From: JAZDJJ01 sp043804035
GTDB lineage: Bacteria > Bacteroidota > Bacteroidia > Palsa-948
Reading direction: 5' to 3'
Assembly: GCA_043804035.1 (NCBI GenBank)
Contig: JAZDJJ010000095.1
Coordinates: 1 to 12,957 of the forward strand
DNA length: 12,957 nt
Made by a program: the position numbers and the translations under genes. Below, piece after piece: positions 7,653-12,957 of the stretch (position 1 is the stretch's first letter; each line of letters begins with the position of its first letter). Below the pieces are notes generated by a model, which was not told the origin of the DNA, ran no database searches, and saw only the letters and a list, made by a program, of their open reading frames with translations.

Positions 7653-7655
7653 CGG

Positions 7656-8108
7656 TTATTGATTTTCTTCGGCAAGCCATTCTGCCTGAGTGCTTGAAGT
7701 TTCCCGCAACTTTACAGATATTAAGTCAATATTATTTGGTAACTGCTTTTTAATCCTATCTGCAAAATCAACGATTAAGTTTTCACAAGTCGGTTGGTAC
7801 GGAACACGAATAATATTTTTACAGAACCATTTTTCTTTTTTCATATTTTTCAGAGGAACTTCATTCCATATCACCAAAGCATGATCAAAAACACTTATAA
7901 CTTTTTCGTTCATAATTTTTTTTAAATCAGAAAAATCAATTACAAGTCCGGCTCCACCAAAATTTTTTTTACTTCCTTTCGGAATTGGAATGCCTCGTAC
8001 TGTAACCGATAATCTATATGAATGTCCATGAATTCCTGCGCAAGGACCATCATATCCGTAAAGCACGTGTGCCATTTCAAAATCTATTTCTTTTGTAATC
8101 CGAATCAT
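7656..8108 (-). CDS. queD: 6-carboxytetrahydropterin synthase / PTPS-family protein
   Basis: This 150-residue protein belongs to the QueD/6-pyruvoyltetrahydropterin synthase family, which acts on dihydroneopterin triphosphate. In bacteria this is usually the first committed step to 7-deazaguanine and queuosine. Zinc ligands H14, H27 and H29 are visible (FEMAH, and CAGIHGH with catalytic-type Cys23). D75-H76 (FDHA), the PTCEN motif (T107, E109) and E136 (LRETSSTQAEW) complete the site. It is longer than E. coli QueD (about 120) because of inserts near 38-54 and 84-103. It sits between bioA (16-bp gap) and hemN (3-bp gap). QueD is the likeliest role, but the other queuosine genes are not in view, so another pterin role remains possible. 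Confidence 0.88.
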   Translation of the reverse strand: MIRITKEIDFEMAHVLYGYDGPCAGIHGHSYRLSVTVRGIPIPKGSKKNFGGAGLVIDFSDLKKIMNEKVISVFDHALVIWNEVPLKNMKKEKWFCKNIIRVPYQPTCENLIVDFADRIKKQLPNNIDLISVKLRETSSTQAEWLAEENQ

Positions 8109-8124
8109 AAAAAATATATTTTAG

Positions 8125-9402
8125 TCAGATTGTTTTTATAAATTCTTCTATTGAATTGTAAACGTAATTTAAATCTTTATCGGAAATGCAATAAGGAGGA
8201 ACAAGATAAATTACATTTCCAAGAGGGCGAAGTAAAATTCCTTTGTCAAGAAAAAAATTATTTGCTCTGTCACGAATGGGATTAAAGTAAGAAGTTTCTT
8301 TTTCTGATTTCAGTTCAATGGCGAGGATAGTTCCTTTATATCTTACTTCCATTATTCTATCATTCTCACATATTTGCTTTGCGAATTTTTTGTGCTTGCT
8401 TTCTATTCGCTTAATATTTTTCCATGTCTCTTTCTTTTCCATCAAATCTAAACTTGCCAGTGCAGCCGAACATGCAACAGGATTTGCAGTGAAAGAATGT
8501 CCGTGAAAAAATGTTTTTATTCTATCCTCTGATAAAAAAGCGTTGAAGATTTCTTCCGTTACAGAAGTTACTCCAAGTGCCATTGTTCCGCCTGTTAATC
8601 CTTTGGAAAGACAAAACATATCAGGTTTTTCAGAAAGATAATCTGTTGCAAAAAATTTTCCCGTTCTGCCAAAACCAGTAAACACTTCATCTGCAATAGT
8701 AAAAATTTTATTCTCCCTGCAGATACGAATCATTTCGCTGATTGCATTGGGTTCGTGCATAACCATTCCTGCAACACCTTGTACGAGTGGTTCAAAAATG
8801 AAAGCAGAAATGTTTGACTTTTGACTTTTAATTTTTGATATTAATTGCAAAATGGATTCTTGTTCTTTTCCTTTTAGTGGAGGAGCAATAAAAATTGTTT
8901 CAAACAATAATGAATGAAACGGTTTTGTAAAACCGCCACGTTCGCTGACCGACATTGCGCCAAAAGTATCGCCATGATAATCATTCTTAAAAGCAATGAC
9001 TTTTTTTTTGGGTTCATTTTTATTATACCAATATTGAAAAGCCATCTTCAACGCTACTTCAACTGCTGTTGAACCGTTATCGGAAAAGAAAATTCTTTTT
9101 TGATTCTTCGGGAGTTTTTTCAAAAGTCGTTCTGCAAGTTCTACGGCGGGCTGATGAGTGAAACCTGCAAAGATGACATGCTCTAATTTTTTTAATTGTG
9201 TGGAAATTTTTTTGGCAAGATATGGATGACTATGTCCGTGAATGGTTGTCCACCATGAAGAAAGCGCATCAATATACTTTTTTCCATTTTCATCGTAAAC
9301 ATAACTTCCTTTTGCTTTTACAATTCCAATGGACTCGGAAAATAGTTTATGCTGAGTGTAAGGGTGCCAGATAATATTTTTATCGCGGGAGGAAAGTGTC
9401 AT
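8125..9402 (-). CDS. bioA: Adenosylmethionine-8-amino-7-oxononanoate aminotransferase
   Basis: BioA transfers the amino group of S-adenosylmethionine to 7-keto-8-aminopelargonate, giving 7,8-diaminopelargonate, the antepenultimate biotin intermediate. It is a cytosolic PLP enzyme of class III aminotransferases. BioA-specific signatures are HPYTQ (13-17), SSWWTTIHGH (48-57) and the phosphate-binding loop SDNGSTAVE (107-115). The cofactor-binding aspartate is D238 in ADEVFTGFGRTG, and the PLP lysine is K267 in LSKGLTGG. The 425-residue length is normal. It begins 11 bp after bioD, whose product uses its product, and is followed by the queD-like gene after 16 bp. The ATG at 9402 puts the W-HPYTQ motif at the usual distance from the N-terminus. 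Confidence 0.96.
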   Translation of the reverse strand: MTLSSRDKNIIWHPYTQHKLFSESIGIVKAKGSYVYDENGKKYIDALSSWWTTIHGHSHPYLAKKISTQLKKLEHVIFAGFTHQPAVELAERLLKKLPKNQKRIFFSDNGSTAVEVALKMAFQYWYNKNEPKKKVIAFKNDYHGDTFGAMSVSERGGFTKPFHSLLFETIFIAPPLKGKEQESILQLISKIKSQKSNISAFIFEPLVQGVAGMVMHEPNAISEMIRICRENKIFTIADEVFTGFGRTGKFFATDYLSEKPDMFCLSKGLTGGTMALGVTSVTEEIFNAFLSEDRIKTFFHGHSFTANPVACSAALASLDLMEKKETWKNIKRIESKHKKFAKQICENDRIMEVRYKGTILAIELKSEKETSYFNPIRDRANNFFLDKGILLRPLGNVIYLVPPYCISDKDLNYVYNSIEEFIKTI

Positions 9403-9413
9403 TCAGTTTGTTA

Positions 9414-10025
9414 TTATATCTTTTCAAAATTCTTTGTGTATTTAAAAATTACGTTTTTATTAATTTCTGGTTCTTTTGTTATACATGCAAAACAAGGAAG
9501 TCCTGTATAAGAAAGTATGATTTTCTCAGACAAAAAATGCGGAGCCCCGTTGAAAACTAATCCGAGAATTTTTACTCCTCTGTTTTTAAGTACATCAAAA
9601 GTTAATATAGCATGATTGATGCTTCCGAGATAGTTTTGTATGACAATAATGGTTTCAGCATCAAACTTTTTTATCAAATCAATAATAAAATATTTATCGT
9701 TTAACGGAACCATCACTCCTCCTGCACCTTCAATGACAAGCGTGTTATTTGTATGAGGAAGAATAATTTTATCAAAATCAATCTGAATGGATTCTTCTTC
9801 TGCAGCTGCATGAGGCGACATATGTGCTTTCAGGCAATATGCTTCAGGATGAATAACTGTAGTTGTGTTGCTAATCCATTTTTTTAAGTTCTCCGAATCG
9901 GTAGGATAATAAGTACCTGCCTGCACAGGTTTCCAATAGTCCGCTTTAAGTGCTTCAACTATAATAGCAGAAACAACTGTCTTGCCAATATCTGTACCAA
10001 TTCCTGTTACAAAAATTTTTCTCAT
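9414..10025 (-). CDS. bioD: Dethiobiotin synthetase
   Basis: BioD uses ATP and CO2 to close the ureido ring of 7,8-diaminopelargonate, forming dethiobiotin. The 203-residue protein starts at the ATG at 10025 and has the typical N-terminal P-loop GIGTDIGKT (8-16; T11, K15, T16). It also has WKPVQAG (K32, the substrate-contacting lysine), EGAGGVMVPL (the second conserved loop) and a later VFNG nucleotide-binding stretch. It is the first gene of the minus-strand unit bioD-bioA-queD-hemN. A TAAGTTTG promoter-like box lies only 4 bases before its ATG. bioF, bioB and bioC/H are not in this window. Confidence 0.95.
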   Translation of the reverse strand: MRKIFVTGIGTDIGKTVVSAIIVEALKADYWKPVQAGTYYPTDSENLKKWISNTTTVIHPEAYCLKAHMSPHAAAEEESIQIDFDKIILPHTNNTLVIEGAGGVMVPLNDKYFIIDLIKKFDAETIIVIQNYLGSINHAILTFDVLKNRGVKILGLVFNGAPHFLSEKIILSYTGLPCFACITKEPEINKNVIFKYTKNFEKI

Positions 10026-10029
10026 TTCG

Positions 10030-10037
10030 CAAACTTA
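10030..10037 (-). promoter_or_regulatory. Possible -7 box of the bio operon, very close to the start codon
   Basis: On the minus strand TAAGTTTG fits the Bacteroidota TAnnTTTG box and is followed by CGAA and the bioD ATG. A start about 5-7 bases downstream would give an almost leaderless mRNA. No clear TTG lies 19-21 bases upstream (TTTATG instead), so the call is tentative. Confidence 0.4.
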
Positions 10038-10053
10038 CATAAAATTTTTAATT

Positions 10054-10137
10054 ACACATAAACGAATAAATGGTTAATGATTGAGTTTAAAGTTTTTAAT
10101 AATCGGGAAATGAAATTTGATAATTCACACATAAACG
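10054..10137. repeat. Pair of direct repeats in the divergent control region
   Basis: ACACATAAACG occurs at 10054-10064 and at 10127-10137, preceded in both cases by TAATT or TAATTC. The 73-bp spacing is about seven helical turns. The repeats lie between the divergent bioD and porin genes, so they could be a regulator site serving either gene. AT-rich sequence makes chance matches more likely. Confidence 0.4.
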
Positions 10138-10177
10138 GGCTTCAAAATAAATCTTATCAATTCAAAAATTATTATTT

Positions 10178-10207
10178 CCTTTGTGGCGAATTTTACAAAG
10201 GTTTTTT
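10178..10207 (+). promoter_or_regulatory. Hairpin plus T-run in the porin leader
   Basis: CCTTTGT (10178-10184) and ACAAAGG (10195-10201) are perfect inverted repeats around a 10-base loop, followed by six T residues (10202-10207). This looks like a weak intrinsic terminator 36 bases before the porin start, or an operator if transcription begins nearby. No clear porin promoter could be assigned. Confidence 0.4.
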
Positions 10208-10230
10208 AAATTTAACAATCAATTAAAAAA

Positions 10231-10236
10231 AGGAGG
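10231..10236 (+). promoter_or_regulatory. Strong Shine-Dalgarno site of the porin
   Basis: AGGAGG ends 7 bases before the ATG at 10244 and fixes the porin start there rather than at the in-frame TTG at 10181. Such a full Shine-Dalgarno is uncommon in Bacteroidota and is absent from the other genes here. Confidence 0.8.
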
Positions 10237-10243
10237 AAAATTT

Positions 10244-11506
10244 ATGAAAAAGTTTTTTGTAATGTCTTTAATGATGCCATTATTTGTAATGGCACAAGAA
10301 AAACCAGTGGCAGAAGCACAACCGGTAGCACAAGAAAAACCAGTGATACCAGAAAAACCAAAATGGTATGATGAAGTAAAACTCTATGGGTTCCTTCAAG
10401 GTAATATGATTTATGTTACTAACAGTGTTTATTCATGGGCAAACCCGGCAAATAATTATTTGTCTACTCCACAGTTTGCTGTTGCTGATTCAATAGGATA
10501 TCCCGCACTTGGATTTACAGCACAACACTCACGTTTAGATTTAGATATAAGTAAGGGTACCGATATTAAAGTAGGCGGAAAATTAGAAGTGGATTTCTAT
10601 GGAGGGCAACATGATGTTAATGTTAAAACTCGTCTCCGTTTGGGTTATGCTTTTTTATCAAAAGGTGGTTTTGAAACTCGCATAGGTCAGCAATGGGATT
10701 TGTTTTCACCCCTTAATCCTACTACAAATAATACTAATGCAAATATGTGGTATACAGGAAATATGGGATTCAGACGTGGTCAAATTCAACTGATATACAA
10801 AAAAGCAGACGATGTATTTGCTCCAATGATACAAATTTCTGCAGGAGAAGCATCTAAGGAAGACCAACTTACAGCTGTTACTTTAGGAGATGATAATAAA
10901 TCTTGTACGCCCATGTTACAGGGACGTGTTTCAGCAAAAATTCTCAAAAAATATGAAATCGGAATGTACTATGCTAATGCTTCTTTTAAAAAGCGGTATG
11001 GTCCTTCCAAAATTGATACCACTAAGAATTTTTCAACAAATGGTTTCGGTGCAGATATTACTCTTCCTTTACATAAATACTTTGAAGTTAAAGCCGAATT
11101 TAACTTAGGGACAAATCTTGCTAATGCGAATTTCTTTGCTGTATCCGGAGGAACTGTACTGGATCCAAAAACAAATAAATTTATAGACAAAAAAGATATG
11201 GGAATGTGGTTTAATATTACTTCCAAGATATCTGATCATTTTAATATGATAATTGGATATGGAACAAATCAAAATAAGACAGCAGAAAAATATCTCGAGA
11301 AAAGTAATGTTATTTCAAATGCTACAATTTACGGAGATTTGGTTTTCCCAATTTCAAATGGTTTTTCTATAGCGATTGAAGTTCAAAACATTGCTACGAA
11401 AGTAGTAGACCAAATGGATAATACTACGCCAACAGAACCTACTATAAAAAAAGAACGAATAAACTCTGCTACGATTATCAATTTGGCAGGAAAGATTATT
11501 TTCTGA
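10244..11506 (+). CDS. Outer-membrane beta-barrel porin, DcaP-like
   Basis: The 420-residue protein begins at ATG 10244, chosen for its AGGAGG site and because a signal peptide follows directly (MKKFFVMSLMMPLFVMA, likely cut after A17). Next is a Pro/Glu/Lys/Ala-rich linker made of repeated EKPV-type units (about 18-43). The rest alternates like a beta-barrel, with aromatic strand ends: VKLYGFLQGNMIY, HSRLDLDI, LEVDFYGG, RLRLGYAF, FETRIGQQWDLFSP, and a final strand ending in IIF with terminal Phe, as expected for assembly by BAM. The pattern best fits DcaP-like or general trimeric porins of the outer membrane. It lacks a TonB box or plug, so it is not a TonB-dependent receptor. Substrate cannot be told. 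It is monocistronic, with a terminator 130 bp downstream. Confidence 0.8.
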   Translation: MKKFFVMSLMMPLFVMAQEKPVAEAQPVAQEKPVIPEKPKWYDEVKLYGFLQGNMIYVTNSVYSWANPANNYLSTPQFAVADSIGYPALGFTAQHSRLDLDISKGTDIKVGGKLEVDFYGGQHDVNVKTRLRLGYAFLSKGGFETRIGQQWDLFSPLNPTTNNTNANMWYTGNMGFRRGQIQLIYKKADDVFAPMIQISAGEASKEDQLTAVTLGDDNKSCTPMLQGRVSAKILKKYEIGMYYANASFKKRYGPSKIDTTKNFSTNGFGADITLPLHKYFEVKAEFNLGTNLANANFFAVSGGTVLDPKTNKFIDKKDMGMWFNITSKISDHFNMIIGYGTNQNKTAEKYLEKSNVISNATIYGDLVFPISNGFSIAIEVQNIATKVVDQMDNTTPTEPTIKKERINSATIINLAGKIIF

Positions 11507-11524
11507 TAATGTAATTAGGACTTA

Positions 11525-11611
11525 CGCAAGAATGCTTTTTGTCTCTCGCATATTTTGCAAGATCAATACGAATATTTTGCAACTACCTGCGCGGATATTG
11601 AGAACTTGCGT
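11525..11611. repeat. Short inverted and direct repeats between the porin and its terminator
   Basis: ACGCAAG (11525-11531) is inverted as CTTGCGT (11605-11611). Between them ATATTTTGCAA occurs twice, near 11550 and 11574. The flanks resemble the ends of a small degenerate mobile element or a folded 3' UTR, but no coding sequence lies within. Nothing else is recognisable in this 3' spacer. Confidence 0.3.
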
Positions 11612-11630
11612 TATTTGTAACGAATAAATT

Positions 11631-11660
11631 AAAAAAGGGCGAAACTTTTTCGCCCCTTTT
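11631..11660. terminator. Bidirectional intrinsic terminator
   Basis: A perfect 8-bp stem, GGGCGAAA (11637-11644) and TTTCGCCC (11648-11655), has a 3-base loop. It is preceded by a run of A and followed by CTTTT, giving a U-tract in both directions. It serves the plus-strand porin and the convergent minus-strand repeat protein. Confidence 0.88.
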
Positions 11661-11688
11661 CTTTGAAAATTATTGATGAGTTATTGTC

Positions 11689-11709
11689 ATGCTGAATTTA
11701 TTTCAGCAT
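11689..11709. repeat. Short hairpin repeat, GTCATGCTGAA type
   Basis: ATGCTGAA (11689-11696) and TTCAGCAT (11702-11709) form a perfect 8-bp stem with a 5-base loop, just beyond the stop of the minus-strand repeat protein. From memory, similar hairpins are frequent in Bacteroidota spacers. There is no T-run beside it, so it is probably a dispersed repeat rather than a terminator. Confidence 0.55.
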
Positions 11710-11712
11710 CAC

Positions 11713-12957
11713 TCAAAAAATTATTCTTTCACAAACTTCTTTATCGCAATTCCTTTCTCTGTTTTCGCTTTTATGAAATACATCCCGCCTGGTAATTCCG
11801 AAAATATCAATGCTTGTTTTATTGTTGTTTGTTGCAAGCGTTTTTATTAACTGTCCTTGTATGTTTGAAATTTCAATGATTCGGCTTTGCTCACCAACCA
11901 TTACTGCTTGTTGCGGGCTTTCTATAATTATGTTATCGGTGGCGGGATTGGGATAAACAGCAATATTATTTTCATTATTATTTATTTCTTCTATTCCTAT
12001 CATCTCGGATAATGGTCGCTTCCAAACGCCTCTACCCCAAGTTCCCGCAAAAATATTTGTTCCGCTTACTGCTAATGAGAAAACATAAGTATTTGTTAAC
12101 CCGTTATTTACCTCTGTCCATGAACTCCCATTGTTGGAGGATAAAAATACGCCTTTATTAGTTCCCGCAAAAATATTTGTACCGCTTACTGCTAATGAGT
12201 AAACAGAGGTATTATTTGGTAAACCGTTATTTACCTCAGTCCATGAACTTCCATTGTTGGAGGATAAAAACACGCCACCTTTAGTTCCCGCAAAAATATT
12301 TGTACCGCTTACTGCTAATGACCGAACATAGGTATTATTTGGTAAACCGTTATTTACCGCGGTCCATGAACTTCCATTGTTGGAGGATAAAAACAAGCCA
12401 CTACCAGTTCCCGCAAAAATATTTGTACCGCTTACTGCTAATGAGTAAACATAAATATTTGTTAAACCGTTATTTACCTCAGTCCATGAACTTCCATTGT
12501 TGGAGGATAAAAACACGCTCTTAGAAGTTCCCGCAAAAATATTTGTACCGCTTACTGCTAATGAGAAAACATAAGTATTTGTTAACCCGTTATTTACCGC
12601 AGTCCATGAACTTCCATTATTGGAGGATAAAAACACGCCACTATTAGTTCCCGCAAAAATATTTGTTCCGCTTACTGCTAATGAATAAACATCGTTATTT
12701 GGTAAACCGTTATTTACCCCAGTCCATGAACTTCCATTGTTGGAGGATAAAAACAAGCCACTACCAGTTCCCGCAAAAATATTTGTACCGCTTACTGCTA
12801 ATGACCGAACATAGGTATTATTTGGTAAACCGTTATTTACCGCAGTCCATGAACTTCCATTATTGGAGGATAAAAACACGCCACTATTAGTTCCCGCAAA
12901 AATATTTGTTCCGCTTACTGCTAATGAATAAACATCGTTATTTGGTAAACCGTTATT
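11713..12957 (-). CDS. Secreted Asp-box repeat protein, partial, frameshifted T9SS tail
   Basis: This is the C-terminal part of a minus-strand gene that runs off the right edge in an open frame. Eight copies (the last partial) of a 40-41-residue unit are visible. Each holds SSNNGSSWT, an Asp-box variant with Asn, and SLAVSGTNIFAGT, as in BNR/sortilin-like beta-propellers of Bacteroidota surface proteins. The last unit ends WGRGVWKRPLSEM, followed by a T9SS sorting domain (VYPNPATDNIIIES). After SIDI the frame slips: as read it ends in an unlikely tail and TGA at 11713. Dropping one base from the A run at 11801-11804 gives SELPGGMYFIKAKTEKG..., ending KKFVKE at a TAA at 11721-11723. This is a true mutation or a sequencing error. 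Function is probably adhesion or surface binding. The apparent internal start at 12879 is only a TTG within a repeat. Confidence 0.85.
   Translation of the reverse strand, partial: NNGLPNNDVYSLAVSGTNIFAGTNSGVFLSSNNGSSWTAVNNGLPNNTYVRSLAVSGTNIFAGTGSGLFLSSNNGSSWTGVNNGLPNNDVYSLAVSGTNIFAGTNSGVFLSSNNGSSWTAVNNGLTNTYVFSLAVSGTNIFAGTSKSVFLSSNNGSSWTEVNNGLTNIYVYSLAVSGTNIFAGTGSGLFLSSNNGSSWTAVNNGLPNNTYVRSLAVSGTNIFAGTKGGVFLSSNNGSSWTEVNNGLPNNTSVYSLAVSGTNIFAGTNKGVFLSSNNGSSWTEVNNGLTNTYVFSLAVSGTNIFAGTWGRGVWKRPLSEMIGIEEINNNENNIAVYPNPATDNIIIESPQQAVMVGEQSRIIEISNIQGQLIKTLATNNNKTSIDIFGITRRDVFHKSENRERNCDKEVCERIIF
12041..12957 (-). repeat. Tandem 120/123-bp coding repeats, eight units visible
   Basis: The anchor CCGCTTACTGCTAATGA recurs at 12062, 12182, 12305, 12428, 12548, 12668, 12788 and 12911, giving periods of 120, 123, 123, 120, 120, 120 and 123. 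The 3-bp differences add or remove one codon in the NNTYV loop, so frame is kept. Units are nearly identical in DNA. A block of about 126 bp from about 12588 recurs unchanged at about 12832. The array continues past the edge. Confidence 0.95.

Noticed and set aside
10181..10243. An N-terminal extension of the porin from a TTG
   Set aside because: The extension would precede a complete signal peptide and the AGGAGG site; the ATG at 10244 is the credible start.
11525..11611. An insertion sequence between porin and terminator
   Set aside because: The inverted arms are only 7 bp, the span is 87 bp, and there is no transposase or target duplication.
12300..12890. Plus-strand frames with repeated RLLLM and YLPQSMNFHCWRIKT
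   Set aside because: They are the reverse side of the tandem Asp-box repeats and repeat only because the DNA does.
12041..12957. CRISPR-like regular spacing
   Set aside because: The period is 120-123 bp with near-identical 'spacers', all within one open frame of Asp-box units.

Overview
The window looks like a piece of a low-GC Bacteroidota chromosome. The clues are type IX secretion (T9SS) C-terminal sorting domains on four secreted proteins, M43 cytophagalysin-type metalloproteases, promoters fitting the Bacteroidota pattern TTG-N20-TAnnTTTG, and intergenic palindromic repeats of a kind often seen in this phylum. No tRNA, rRNA, CRISPR array, transposase or phage gene was found.

Layout, left to right. 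(1) 1-6163, minus strand: three tandem paralogous secreted M43 zinc metalloproteases. The leftmost runs off the edge and has a short protease-plus-sorting-tail architecture. The other two add a CARDB-like and a jellyroll (MAM-like) domain. Two palindromic elements of 138 and 97 bp sit just downstream of the second and third genes. (2) 6282-10025, minus strand: a tight metabolic cluster transcribed bioD, bioA, queD-like, hemN, with gaps of 11, 16 and 3 bp. (3) 10026-10243: a divergent control region. (4) 10244-11506, plus strand: an outer-membrane porin, followed by a strong bidirectional terminator. (5) 11713-12957, minus strand: the C-terminal part of a secreted protein made of near-identical 40-41-residue Asp-box repeats. 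It runs off the right edge, and its sorting tail is broken by a one-base frameshift.

How the genes work together. BioA and BioD catalyse consecutive biotin steps. QueD-like and HemN add pterin/queuosine-type and anaerobic haem chemistry in the same transcription unit. The proteases, the repeat protein and the porin form an envelope and secretion set. The proteases look like a locally expanding family. Copies 1 and 3 share a nearly identical promoter region with two palindromes, and the shared stretch ends at the hemN stop codon. This suggests that the hemN-proximal site is the original one.

Most notable signals. Two of the three proteases replace the third zinc-ligand histidine with glutamate, while the third keeps the histidine but has lost the prosegment cysteine-switch cysteine in favour of aspartate. 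The protease promoters carry two conserved palindromes. The propeller-like gene has a frameshift just before its sorting signal. I see no convincing wholly new system; the protease family is the best candidate for new biology. Both window edges fall inside repeated coding sequence, so this may be a complete short-read contig.
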